A program made the position numbers and the translations under genes. The notes beneath the pieces are model-generated. The model saw only the letters and a list, made by a program, of their open reading frames with translations. It was not told the DNA's origin and searched no databases. From NCBI RefSeq assembly GCF_000003815.2, contig NC_049992.1, forward strand, positions 9,197,452-9,261,451: 64,000 bases of DNA, written 5' to 3'. Shown in pieces: positions 19,861-30,004 of this stretch. This stretch comes from Branchiostoma floridae (Eukaryota > Chordata > Leptocardii > Amphioxiformes > Branchiostomatidae). Numbering within the stretch: the first letter of the stretch is position 1; each line of letters begins with the position of its first letter.

Positions 19861-21314
19861 AAACTAGAAGCCGCAGTGAAACGACCAAAGACGGCCAAAT
19901 TTTAATGGTATACCAAAAAAGTTGAAAAGACCTCATTGGGTATACCAAAAGAATACACCAGATGACTTGGCCGGTCAACTATATGTTTTTTTTCTATGTT
20001 ATTTTAAGTCCACCGAGAGGTCTCGAAGACAATGGTCTAAATCATGATAACGATTAAAGACCACATAACGAATCAGAAAGAAACCTCCTTCTTTTAGCCA
20101 GGTCTTACCTGAAGTGGGTAAAGTCTAACTCGCCAAACATCTATGTATTCTGAAGAAATGTGAAAAATCTTCTAGTCCCGTGCCTGCATGGCCACTCGCG
20201 CTCTTACCAACCAAAATATTCTCAATCTGACATACGATACGGACTAACGGAAAACCAAATAAAAAAGATAACAATTAATTATCCAACTTTCTATCTCAAT
20301 TTAAAACAACATATCCGAGCACTAGTATACCTCTCTCGCAAATGCAGTGCAATTCATATTGTTTCATCGAAAAGAAGGAATAGGTAATAAAGATACGGGC
20401 AATAAAGACGTAAAAGAACAAGGCCCTAATTACTATGGCATACATAAAAGAAAGCCGGTCATACGTTCTAAAGCGCCTAATTAATTGTATGTTTGTGAAA
20501 GCATCTTTCTTATCATTCGCACAATACCGGAGAGAATGGTACAGAATAGGTTGCCGAGCACGGCACTAGAGTTAATAATTCCAATACCGTATTATCTCAT
20601 GGTTCAACAGCGATTTAGCACGTTTTTATCACAAACACATCCCCGGGTGCTTCAGCTATCAGGAGGTGTGATGTTTACGTTTGTTTATTGCACCTTGTTG
20701 TTGTTCCGGACGGTCATTAAAATGTGTAATGATGGCAGGAGGGATCTCCGACCTATTGTCTTTCTCTCACAGTTTTATCTAATGTTTCTGATTAATGGTC
20801 TACACCTGTGTAACCACGTAACGCGTAAGAGAAGGGATTTATTGAACAAGGACGTATGGATTCAGGGCTGCATCTTTTTTTCAACAGTCTCAGATATTTT
20901 TCAGTGGCAAATGTACCGACTTTGTTCCTTTTAAGTAAAATTTTGTGTTTAGGATGGTATGATAAAGACTTTATACACCGGTTGTAAAATTGCGCTCTTT
21001 GTCAGCCTATCTTCATACAAACATACGAACAATGGACACTAAAGTAGGGCTTAGAAGCAAGAAACAATATCTATTGTTAAAGCAGCAATAAAAGTACATT
21101 ATTTAGGTGATACGTCAAGTGTTAAACGTTTTGTGTAACCGAGGAGGTTCCTTGGTGTTACCATGATATTCTACGCTTTATGTATTACGATTGAGTACAA
21201 GGAAAACACTTTATTCCGTCATCTTTACATTTTCATTTTTTTTAGATTTCCTTCCAAAAGACGAATGTAAGTGACAGGAAAAATACGAACAAACGATGAA
21301 AATGATACAATATG
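19861..21314. other. intergenic with one unassigned 149-codon frame
   Basis: A plus-strand frame at 20485-20934 would encode 149 aa with hydrophobic stretches, but there is no recognisable domain, no splice context and no codon bias. It is probably a chance open frame, possibly a decayed gene. Nothing else is recognised. Confidence 0.4.
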
Positions 21315-21749
21315 NNNNNNNNNNNNNNNNNNNNNNNNNNNNNNNNNNNNNNNNNNNNNNNNNNNNNNNNNNNNNNNNNNNNNNNNNNNNNNNNNNNNNN
21401 NNNNNNNNNNNNNNNNNNNNNNNNNNNNNNNNNNNNNNNNNNNNNNNNNNNNNNNNNNNNNNNNNNNNNNNNNNNNNNNNNNNNNNNNNNNNNNNNNNNN
21501 NNNNNNNNNNNNNNNNNNNNNNNNNNNNNNNNNNNNNNNNNNNNNNNNNNNNNNNNNNNNNNNNNNNNNNNNNNNNNNNNNNNNNNNNNNNNNNNNNNNN
21601 NNNNNNNNNNNNNNNNNNNNNNNNNNNNNNNNNNNNNNNNNNNNNNNNNNNNNNNNNNNNNNNNNNNNNNNNNNNNNNNNNNNNNNNNNNNNNNNNNNNN
21701 NNNNNNNNNNNNNNNNNNNNNNNNNNNNNNNNNNNNNNNNNNNNNNNNN
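21315..21749. other. assembly gap (435 N)
   Basis: Unknown sequence. Family A and B MITE ends lie immediately to its right, so repeats probably broke the assembly. Confidence 0.95.
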
Positions 21750-21800
21750 AAAAAACAGCCGGAGCCTAACCTCTGCTTGGATGAGTATTATGTCTATGTG

Positions 21801-21911
21801 CTATCGGGGGCAAGTGGACACTTTTTGGCCGGCTACACTCCTTGGCCAGCTTTGATATTATCAAGGACGTTATATAGAGTACCACCGTAGGATCTGCTTT
21901 GCTTGGAGGTT
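21801..21911. mobile_element. MITE family A, right half with insert
   Basis: CACTTTTTGGCCGGCTACAC and GGCCAGCTTTGATATTATC match the family. Then about 20 bp carrying CAAGGACGTTATATAGAGTA interrupts it before CACCGTAGGATCTGCT and a slightly altered end. The insert carries the same AAGGACGTTATA core as the hairpin at 19823-19860. Confidence 0.6.
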
Positions 21912-22046
21912 AACTTTTTCTGCAATTACTTGCATAGGCTCTGTGATGTTGCAAGGAGAGTACAGTTTTTGTCTTGTTTAAAAACATGCAGATATTAGGA
22001 TGCAGTTTTGATGACATCAGACGGAATCAACGGTTATACAATATAG

Positions 22047-22155
22047 AATACAACAAGGTGTATTCCGTATCACCCGAGCACCCGAAGGCCGGAGGGTGAT
22101 CCGACCCGCGGGAGGGCTGGGACCGAGGGTGATGCGGAATACACCGTGTTGTATT
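22047..22155. mobile_element. GC-rich hairpin MITE
   Basis: ATACAACAAGGTGTATTCCG with TATCACCC at the left pairs with GGGTGATGCGGAATACACCG and TGTTGTAT at the right. Arms are about 28 bp around a loop rich in CCCG and GGAGGG. It would form a stable cruciform or hairpin. No other copy in the window. Confidence 0.75.
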
Positions 22156-23164
22156 TCATTTATGTCATACCCACCTGAGAAAACACGTGTTTCGATGCAA
22201 AATGCGTCAGAAGTTGAGAAAATTCGGTACCCTCGAACAAACATTGTTACAACAGCAATGTAACGTTACCAATGTTCGAATCAGGTATTCGAGTTTTCGA
22301 CTGCGCCACACTGGAGTGCACAAAGTATGTTCGAAATATTCGATGGAAGCCTGTGTGATACAACTTCGAAGTCTGTGTGGTACGGCTTTTTATCACACGG
22401 TCCGGAACGCCTGTATCGAACGTTATCGCGGCCCAGGTATGACATAATAGGTCATATACCCCAATCTCCCCTCTGGTAATGTATGTAGAAGCATGACTCA
22501 TTCTTCAGAAGTGGTTTGGTAACAGTTGCATATTTCTCACATAACAGCAAAGAGTGGGCGGATATCAAAATGTGTGGTATTTGAAACAAACATAGGGGTG
22601 GGTGTGAATTGTATGCTGTGCCCATCCCATTCCTACAATATGATATTGAACACGATATACACACTAGGTCAACAAAACTCACCTAATACGAGCGTATATG
22701 GTACATTTGTGTTAGTATGCAATCCTTTTGTGGTTAACATCCTTTATATACATAGGAATCCTATAGCAAACTGTAAAAGGGTGAGTACTAGTAAGTTTTG
22801 CCGGCTCAGGAGGTTAAATTTATACCATACATCAGTTTTCTGAGAGTTGAGCGATGTAAAAAACAGGATGATTCAGTCTTGCATGATGTAGGTGCAGAAC
22901 TGAAATGAAACGCAAGGTGTCGCTAGTGCAGATAAGGCTGAAAAGGGTAACACTTTCGCAGCCTCGCTCTCGTGGTAGTTCCTATGCTCTCTTCCTCACT
23001 AGCAGGACAACTATGAAGCTCTGGAGTTTGGGGCAACAGTAGACACCCATGTCTCTATGGAGCCTAGAAACACATAGAAGTAGCTAGCTTCGATTTAATT
23101 CCTTGGGATGGGACTTAAGTTAAAATGGCACTCTTTGGTGTTTGAGGATAGCCAAGCCTTGACT

Positions 23165-23285
23165 TGAGCACGTAAAAGAACCCACCACACTCATGAAAAA
23201 GAGAGGGATCGTTCCCGTTGTGAGTGGATAAATCAAATCTGTCCTGATAAACAGCTTGTACTATTAACCTGCTGTGTTACGCCAT
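23165..23285 (+). mobile_element. SINE body fragment
   Basis: CACGTAAAAGAACCCACCAC, ACTCATGAAAA and CTGTGTTACGCC match the 3' half of the tRNA-derived SINE at 50430-50745. The tRNA-like head is not recognisable here. Confidence 0.6.
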
Positions 23286-23354
23286 GAGGAGGTTTGCAGG
23301 GGAATGGAGTTTGCTGTGTGAAAGGGAGTTTGCCGTCTTTGCCCAGTCCGAACT

Positions 23355-23503
23355 ACCACGGCAAACTCCATTCCACAGCAAACTCCCTTCCTCGGCAAAC
23401 TCCCTTTCCAGAGAACATAGCCAACGTTGATAATCGCGGACCAACCCCCCCCCCCCCCCCCAAAAAAAAACAGCACAGTTCCGAACACTGCAAGGGAGTC
23501 TAC
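23355..23503 (+). repeat. 148-bp dispersed repeat, copy 1
   Basis: Shares CACGGCAAACTCC, CCACAGCAAACTC, CTTCCTCGGCAAACTCCCTT, ACATAGCCAACGTTGA and AATCGCGGACCAAC, then a C-run followed by an A-run, with 59675-59823 in the same orientation. The GGCAAACTCCC motif is itself repeated. Just upstream (23300-23335) there is inverted GGGAGTTTGCCG, so the copy can fold back. It lies about 360 bp upstream of the gene 2 ATG. Confidence 0.85.
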
Positions 23504-23528
23504 CACAGACTACAGACCGTGGGCGCGG

Positions 23529-23534
23529 CACGCG
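23529..23534. promoter_or_regulatory. CACGCG site upstream of gene 2
   Basis: GGCACGCGTT fits 8 of 10 positions of the Hairy consensus GGCACGCGMC, about 330 bp before the gene 2 ATG. Candidate Hes-family repression site. Confidence 0.4.
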
Positions 23535-23599
23535 TTTTGTGTCCTCTTCCCAGGGTCGTGTGGCACACTGCCCTCTACACAGGCCCCGCGCCCTGAACA

Positions 23600-23700
23600 C
23601 ACGCACTAGCCAATCACAACACTCAAAGCCGAAAAGTGCAGTGATGCACCAACCAATAGGCAACCTTTCTCAGCATCTCAACATAACGTGATTGGTTTAG
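23600..23700 (+). promoter_or_regulatory. CCAAT-box promoter region of Hairy gene 2
   Basis: CCAAT at 23610-23614 and 23653-23657, and ATTGG at 23691-23695, within about 85 bp. No clear TATA box is seen between these and the ATG at 23861, and none of the blocks shared by genes 1 and 3 is present. NF-Y binding is inferred from the motif. Confidence 0.5.
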
Positions 23701-23860
23701 AGTGTAAGAATGTTTCAGACCTGACGACAGCACACTCAGGTAAAGATTTGGCACCCGCGCCTCTTTCCTACACTCGCTCGCAGACGTCAAGACGACAAAC
23801 AACACTTGCTTCTTGAAAGGACAGCGCCAAACCCGACGCGCTCGCACAACCGCGTTCAGT

Positions 23861-25059
23861 ATGCCGAAGGAAAAAGATACCACCATGTCTTGTGAGAGAC
23901 GCAAGGTAGCTTGAAGCCTTATAAACTTTTTTTATAAGCGTTGAGACATTTACTGTATATTTTGGGTTCAATTTTCACAGCATAGATTTACACGTACCCG
24001 CCACAAGTCCGTCGCGTGCCGACATGGCGTGAGCACTCTCTAGAGTTTTGATCCGACGACAGTCGTGCGTATGCTGATTGTGTTCTTTGTTTTGTTGTTT
24101 TTCTTATTGACAGTCCTCCAAGCCAATCATGGAGAAAAGACGCCGGGCTAGGATCAACGAAAGTCTGAACCAACTGAAGACTTTAATTCTGGACGCCCTT
24201 AAGAAAGACGTAAGTACATGTGTATATACATATATAATGTCTTCTACCTTTGAGGATTTTGTGAGGATGATTTGCTGCAACGTTTATGAGGCGGTATGTT
24301 CAAGGCATCATGTGCTTACGGTCTTTTTTTACTTTACAGAGTTCCCGCCAAAACAAGCTGGAGAAGGCCGACATCCTAGAGATGGCTGTGAGGTATCTCC
24401 GCGACATACAAAGACACCAGCTGACCGTCAGCGCCAGTACAGACCCAGGTACTCACGCCAGGTACCGGGCAGGGTTTAACCACTGTACGGCCGAGGTCTC
24501 CCGCTTCACCGAAGGCATGGACCCTCCAGTCCGACAGAGGTTACTCAGCCACTTGGCCGGACTGTGTCAGACCGTGGAGGATGTCGAGGGGGACCCCGGT
24601 CCGTCCACGCCGACTCCCGCCGCGCCGGTCCAGCCCACCGCGGCGCCCACCATGTCTGTAGCCGGGGCCATCCCCGTAGTCAGCCCGAAGGTCCAGCTGA
24701 CTCCGTGCCCGGGAGCGGGTCTCCAGTCCACGATGTACGGGGGGATCCCCGTGGTACCGGGGCCGGTGTCGGGCGGGGAGCCGGTGGTGGTACTGCTGCC
24801 TAGCCAGGCCTTCCCGGGAGGACAGGTCCCCAGTCATGTCATTCCCGTGTACGCGAACGCCACGCTCTTAACCCAGCCTGCCACACAACTGTACAGACAC
24901 GGGTCTACCGTAGCGCCACAGTCTCCTGCACCGCAGAACAGAGGCGTCGAAACTGGCAACGTGTCCTCGGGAGAAAAGCTCGTCACCCCCGCCCAGAACA
25001 CCGCACACTGTCCGGGACATGTCATCGTCGAGTCCGAGAAAATGTGGAGACCCTGGTAG
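23861..25059 (+). CDS. Hairy: Hairy/Hes bHLH-Orange repressor, gene 2 (HES1-like)
   Basis: Three exons: 23861-23905, 24114-24209 and 24340-25059, with GT/AG introns in phase 0, giving 286 aa. The exon 1 donor (GTAGCT) is weak but falls exactly where genes 1 and 3 splice. The bHLH is about residues 16-74 ([20 protein letters not shown], then [12 protein letters not shown], then [15 protein letters not shown]). The Orange domain is about 86-121. The linker is Pro/Ala/Val-rich with TMYGGIP and VIPVYAN. The protein ends WRPW (283-286). From memory of the family, the bHLH and its exon junctions are closer to vertebrate HES1 than those of genes 1 and 3. Predicted role: nuclear Notch-linked repressor acting through Groucho/TLE. 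It is divergent from gene 1 (12.6 kb) and convergent with gene 3 (31 kb). Residues 128-135 read DVEGDPGP, reminiscent of a 2A motif but with Asp at the key Asn position. Confidence 0.96.
24011..24020 (-). promoter_or_regulatory. perfect Hairy class C site in intron 1 of gene 2
   Basis: GTCGCGTGCC is the reverse complement of GGCACGCGAC, matching the Hairy consensus GGCACGCGMC at all ten positions. Its place in the first intron of a Hairy gene makes auto- or cross-repression plausible. Confidence 0.55.
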
Positions 25060-25208
25060 TAGTACAAATCCCTACAAACTTAAGTCGAGTGATATTTCCA
25101 ATGTAAGAAAAAAACAACGTTTGCTCGGCTTACATACGTTTATGTTGTTGTAAATGTAAGAATGATACTGAAATTGATGCCACACGTTCCGTGGGCTCGC
25201 CAAGTTTG

Positions 25209-25380
25209 NNNNNNNNNNNNNNNNNNNNNNNNNNNNNNNNNNNNNNNNNNNNNNNNNNNNNNNNNNNNNNNNNNNNNNNNNNNNNNNNNNNNNNNNNNNN
25301 NNNNNNNNNNNNNNNNNNNNNNNNNNNNNNNNNNNNNNNNNNNNNNNNNNNNNNNNNNNNNNNNNNNNNNNNNNNNNNNN
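25209..25380. other. assembly gap (172 N)
   Basis: Unknown sequence about 150 bp after the gene 2 stop codon. The poly(A) signal of gene 2 may be inside it, since none is evident before the gap. Confidence 0.95.
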
Positions 25381-25986
25381 GACCTTTAATCCAGTATTCA
25401 GGTTGGTAAACAGAGAAACGAAGGTCTTTAATCGTGACATCACCGTTGCTACGGGACACCAAAGTGTCGTCTGAAAGGCACAAACTCCTTTTCAGTATAC
25501 CGCATCAAAACGTCATTAAGGCATACCTCCGATACCAAGAGTGATAATCTCCTACTGTTTTCACCTTTTGCTCTGTCGGAAATCTATAATACTGTCGTAC
25601 CAAGAATGATATGAACAGAGAAATGCTTCACAAAAAGGTTCAAAGTCTAACAGCTATAGCGCTAGTCATTCCTATACATAACTCGTGTCTTGTATTTTGA
25701 CGTTTTGCCACACGTGTACTCAGTACAGTCAAAAGTCGCGTTTTGTTTCCTTCGTTTGTTCCTAAGTGACTGTGGCGCCCGACGCATTAAAACAAGGTCA
25801 CCGGTCCATTCTGTAGGTATACCCTATGTCTTTTTCTTTGATAAGGTTTTGCACACACAGCACCATGCAAAATGGGTTTAGAATGGACTTCTGTACAGAA
25901 GAGGTATGTGAGCATTTAGCCTGGAAGGGGGGGCTGCTGAAATGGTATATTAAGTAATTACGTCGGAATTTTTTAGTTATCTTTTG
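25381..25986. other. region downstream of Hairy gene 2
   Basis: No gene or repeat recognised. Confidence 0.45.
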
Positions 25987-26099
25987 CAATCTCCAAGCAG
26001 ATGTTCTGTTCGGGCTCTATCTAGAGTACTAAATGTTAGAAACACTGCATGGCGCTAAATACTGGCATACAGCCGGATCCTCACATCTGCTTGGAGATT
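25987..26099. mobile_element. short MITE with TCTCCAAGCAGATG ends
   Basis: AATCTCCAAGCAGATG at the left and CATCTGCTTGGAGATT at the right enclose a non-coding core. A left-end piece (AATCTCCAAGCAGATATAAG) follows at 26182 and carries the same GGATCCGGCT motif as the right end here. It is related to families A and B by its termini. Confidence 0.7.
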
Positions 26100-26230
26100 A
26101 GTTTTGTCTTTTTGTGTGGCTAATGTACGATTGTGGTCATGTATCCAGCCAGTGCCAGTTTTTCTACGTAACTTCTTCCCTAATCTCCAAGCAGATATAA
26201 GGATCCGGCTCAGCCTCAGTGTTCTACGTG

Positions 26231-26640
26231 TGTTATTTCCAACATTTAGTTTATAGTAGAGTGGATTCATTCATGAAGCCACCGACATCTTGGACACTGC
26301 AGTTGTCCCTCAGTAAGACATCTAGTTAAACATTTAGTTATCCAGCTAGCAGTGCAATATTAAGTAGTGTGTTATTTCCAACATTTAGTTTATAGTAGAG
26401 TGGATTCATTCATGAAGCCACCGACATCTTGGACACTGCAGTCGTCCCTCAGTAAGACATCTAGTTAAACATTTAGTTATCCAGCTAGCAGTGCAATATT
26501 AAGTAGTGTGTTATTTCCAACATTTAGTTTATAGTAGAGTGGGTTCATTCATGAAGCCACCGACATCTTGGACACTGCAGTCGTTCCTCAGTAACAAATT
26601 TAAAAATCTAGTTAAACATTTAGTTATCCAGCTAGCATTG
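26231..26640 (+). repeat. 139-bp tandem repeat, 2.9 copies
   Basis: TGTTATTTCCAACATTTAGT begins units at 26231, 26370 and 26509, exactly 139 bp apart. The units share CCACCGACATCTTGGACACT and TTAGTTATCCAGCTAGCA and differ at only a few bases, so the amplification is recent. The array ends beside the hairpin at 26639-26676. Confidence 0.95.
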
Positions 26641-26676
26641 CACCCAAGGAGGGTAAAAATATCCTCCTTGGTGCAC
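26639..26676. repeat. small hairpin TGCACC-AAGGAGG
   Basis: TGCACCCAAGGAGG and CCTCCTTGGTGCA pair around an AT-rich loop. It shares the CAAGGAGG core with the hairpins at 18042 and 18709. Confidence 0.75.
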
Positions 26677-26689
26677 CTTTCTAATTTTA

Positions 26690-26840
26690 CCTGAAGATGT
26701 GGTTAGGGTTGTTGGCTCACTCGAAACCTTTGACAGGTCCCAATGTTGTGACTTTACAAAAGGCACTTAACACGTATTCGACTTAGGTGTATATACATGA
26801 TTTACATCTAAGGACGTTCCTCGGATAGGACATTGAAATG
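26690..26840 (+). mobile_element. SINE-like fragment
   Basis: AAAAGGCACTTAACACGTAT and TTCCTCGGATAGGACATTGA resemble parts of the SINEs at 2.7 and 50.6 kb (AAAGGCAC; TCCCTCGGATAGAGCGTTGA). A family A MITE begins immediately after it. No promoter boxes are visible. Confidence 0.45.
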
Positions 26841-27000
26841 TAATCTCCAAGCAGATCCTACGGTAGCATAAGATAGTATCAAAGCTGGCAGAGGACTGAA
26901 GCCGGCCTAGGAGTGTGTTTTGCTACATGGCAAATGGACACCTTTTGGCTGACTACAATCTTTGGCCAGTTTGGTACTACAAATGTATCTTATGCCATTA
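26841..27000. mobile_element. MITE family A, cut by assembly gap
   Basis: TAATCTCCAAGCAGATCCTA, then TAGTATCAAAGCTGGCAGAG, GCCGGCCTAGGAGTGTG and TATCTTATGCCAT follow the family order. The right terminus falls in the gap. Confidence 0.75.
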
Positions 27001-27247
27001 NNNNNNNNNNNNNNNNNNNNNNNNNNNNNNNNNNNNNNNNNNNNNNNNNNNNNNNNNNNNNNNNNNNNNNNNNNNNNNNNNNNNNNNNNNNNNNNNNNNN
27101 NNNNNNNNNNNNNNNNNNNNNNNNNNNNNNNNNNNNNNNNNNNNNNNNNNNNNNNNNNNNNNNNNNNNNNNNNNNNNNNNNNNNNNNNNNNNNNNNNNNN
27201 NNNNNNNNNNNNNNNNNNNNNNNNNNNNNNNNNNNNNNNNNNNNNNN
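27001..27247. other. assembly gap (247 N)
   Basis: Unknown sequence between a MITE and a CAAA microsatellite. Confidence 0.95.
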
Positions 27248-27325
27248 GTTTGCAATATTACCAAACAAACAAATACACAACCAAACAAACAAACAAACAA
27301 ACAAATAAACAAACACATAAAATGA
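27248..27325 (+). repeat. (CAAA)n microsatellite
   Basis: Runs of AAAC/CAAA with interruptions (ACACAACC, AATAAAC). Confidence 0.9.
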
Positions 27326-27399
27326 AACGAAAATCCGACAAAGCTGCCTAGAACAATTCATCACACTTTCTTCTGCTTTACTACTTTCTAAAATCCTGG

Positions 27400-27577
27400 T
27401 AATCTCCAAGCAGATCCTACGGTAGCATAAGATAGTATCACAAGCATGTAGAGGAATGGGGCCGGCTTAGGGGTGTGGTTCGCTACCGTCAAATGGCAAA
27501 TGCACACCTCTTAGCTGACTACACTCCTTGGCCAGTTTAGTACTATCTTATGCCATCGTAGGATCTGCTTGGAGATT
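27400..27577. mobile_element. MITE family A, complete reference copy
   Basis: 178 bp with a long terminal inverted repeat: AATCTCCAAGCAGATCCTAC, then GGTAGCATAAGATAGTATCA, at the left; GATACTATC-like TAGTACTATCTTATGCCATC and GTAGGATCTGCTTGGAGATT at the right. It has no coding capacity and is the best copy for deriving a family consensus. Confidence 0.85.
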
Positions 27578-28650
27578 GCAACCCTGGATCTTCAAATAAA
27601 GAGGCTCAGTGTAGTTCAATGTTGACACAAAGGCTTCAGGTCGTCAGCTGTATCTTCCGATCCTCGGGGCAAAAGATCCGCCTAAGAACACCTGGCGGCA
27701 TGGAAGACATCTCAAATCTTGATGTCTTGATAATTTGAACCACAAAATAATGTACTGTAGTACGATAAAGATTTCATATTAAAAATAATGACTTTATCAC
27801 CTTTTTGTAGATTAAAAACCTACAAAAACACTCGAATCCTCAGGCATCAGTTGACATGGGATTTCATGGTTCATCTGAGCTGCATTAAAACGTCACTCAG
27901 ACTCATTTCAAAACAAAGACACACAAACAGTGCCGAACAATAGCCTTCTATATAACACTCTTCCGATCGCTAATTGATAAAGGTCGGGCTAGGGTGTGGG
28001 GCACCACGTGTCTTCTGAAGGGTGTCTGTCTTTGCTCATTCGTGAATGTCAAATCATGACAAGATACCAACACAACAATGAAAATGTTGAATACTAGTTC
28101 AAACGTATAGTGTGTACAAAAATATGTTTTGTCTCTTAACGCCACCTCCAATGATTTTTTAGGTGCGTCTGGTTGTGTTGATTCGATCACATCCGTTGTG
28201 GTTAAATATTCCGAAGATTGACGTTAAAGATAAACATGGCACAACATTGTCTTTGTTTACCTCAAGCGACGCGAAAAGAAATCACGTGGAACAGTAGGCC
28301 AACTTCGTAATTTTGCCTGTCAGACAAAACTGGCCACACCTTGATCTTGTCGTCCATTCTGGAGGATAGCTTTGATACGTATAAAATTTCTTGTCAAAAT
28401 TGAAGGCTCTGGAGTTTCCAAAACGACGTGGTCCCATTAGTCGTTGGGTATCGTACGATTTTAATCACAGAGAATTTTCAATTATATACGTAACGGTAGT
28501 TCACCATAATCCGTGGGGTAACCTAGATACGTTGTTGTAAAAAAAACGCTGGGTATTTAGAGATTTCAGGTCAACGATGTGGGTTTAAAATGTTAACGTT
28601 TTCAAAATATCGCAATGTGAAACTGCCTTCCATCTACAACCTAAGCAATT
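27578..28650. other. intergenic, no gene recognised
   Basis: No recognisable coding frame or repeat. Confidence 0.45.
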
Positions 28651-29006
28651 GGCAACCTAAGCAATATTACATTGTTAAAAGTGGAAATATTCTGAATAAG
28701 GCAGTCTGTTTAATATTGACATGTAATGCACTATTTTAGCACATTTACATCATTATTTCATAAATTGAGCCGTTAAAAACGGCGCGGGAAAGAGTTGCAC
28801 AAGGATTCCAGATCAAGTCCTTATTTTGGGGGGTACAATAATAAGGAATATTCTCGTGCAACTTGTCTCTGGGTCGTTTTTAACCGCTCAAAGTATGAAA
28901 TGATGATGTAAATGTGAGAATACAGTGCAGTAGATGTCAATATCATGCAGATTGCCTTATTCAGAATCGATTTCCACTTAGACGCTGTAATATTACTTAG
29001 GTTGCC
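28651..29006. mobile_element. long foldback MITE (family H)
   Basis: GGCAACCTAAGCAATATTAC at the left pairs with GTAATATTACTTAGGTTGCC at the right. The pairing continues far inward through TTCTGAATAAGGCA, TTTACATCATTATTTCAT and GCCGTTAAAAACG. The element of about 356 bp is nearly one long palindrome with a short centre (near AAGTCCTTATTTTGGGG). Confidence 0.8.
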
Positions 29007-29251
29007 TTTAACGATCCCTAAAATACAATGTTTCTATATTCAACGGATATATGTTACCCTACGGATAAAGGTGCACTAACGTTATATCTCATATACGTAT
29101 ATATGACAAAACCAGCCACTCACAAGGATCTCAGATAGAGTCTTTTCCATAAACAGACAGCTGAATTGTGTACGACGTATGCACGACCAAGAATGATGCA
29201 CTAATTTTTGCGATCGTACGATGATCACACCGTCGGACGAATACCTTAAGC

Positions 29252-29429
29252 AATCTCCAAGCAGATACTACGGTAGCATAAGATAGTATCAAAAGTTGGC
29301 AGAGGAATGAAACCGACCTAGGAGTGTGTATGCTTCGGTGACCGCCTGACTCCGTTTGACCGGCTATACTCCTTTTTAGTCCAGTTTTGTTACAATCTTA
29401 TGGCATCATAGGAATTCTGCTTGGAGATT
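29252..29429. mobile_element. MITE family A, complete copy
   Basis: Starts AATCTCCAAGCAGATACTAC and ends AATTCTGCTTGGAGATTA, with the interior in family order (GTTGGCAGAGGAATGAAACC, CTATACTCC, ATCTTATGGCATCATAGG). About as long as the copy at 27400-27577. Confidence 0.8.
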
Positions 29430-29763
29430 ATGCCCTAAGCAAATGTTGATGTCAGGCACGAGCTATGTGTCGCCGTACCCACCCCCGGTCGCGCGCCGGA
29501 CAGCCGGACTTTGGAACGTCCCGATCGTGGGAAAAACCAACAAAACGTGTGAGCAGCTCCCTTCCTATCGTTCAGCCACTCCAACTAATCAATATCTGCC
29601 ATGGTTTATCACGTTATGAATACATGGTTATTGGGGGTGATTTGTCTACGGCCACCTGTGGGCTTGCCGCCCGACTGGTCAATTCCTCAACTATCACGTA
29701 CACAGTATTGCTTCCAAAATGTTCTCAAGTTGACAGAAATGACACGTTTCCCCGTTTCCAAGG

Positions 29764-29766
<3 letters not shown>

Positions 29767-29811
<45 letters not shown>

Positions 29812-29819
29812 CTCCCTCA

Positions 29820-29850
<31 letters not shown>

Positions 29851-29873
29851 CACGTACACGCGCGCGCGCGAGT

Positions 29874-29905
<32 letters not shown>

Positions 29906-29906
29906 A

Positions 29907-29943
<37 letters not shown>

Positions 29944-30004
29944 ACAAACAAACACACACACACACACACACACACAGACACACACACACACACACACACA
30001 CACC
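29767..30004 (+). repeat. compound (CT)n-(CA)n microsatellite
   Basis: A CT run (about 29767-29805) is followed by about 185 bp of CA repeats, broken by a CGCGCGCG run at 29859-29868 and by ACAAACA and ACATAC interruptions. The alternating purine-pyrimidine CA and CG tracts favour Z-DNA. The long open frames across it are artefacts of the repeat. Confidence 0.95.

Noticed and set aside
20485-20934. 149-aa frame as a real gene
   Set aside because: No domain, no codon bias, no splice or promoter context, and AT-rich chance composition.
23427-23609. proline-rich frame near 23.45 kb
   Set aside because: Produced by the C-run/A-run inside the 148-bp dispersed repeat.
24129-24479. reading gene 2 exon 2 through the intron as one continuous protein
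   Set aside because: GTAAGT follows KKD, and the intron and frame change agree with the three-exon model shared by all three genes.
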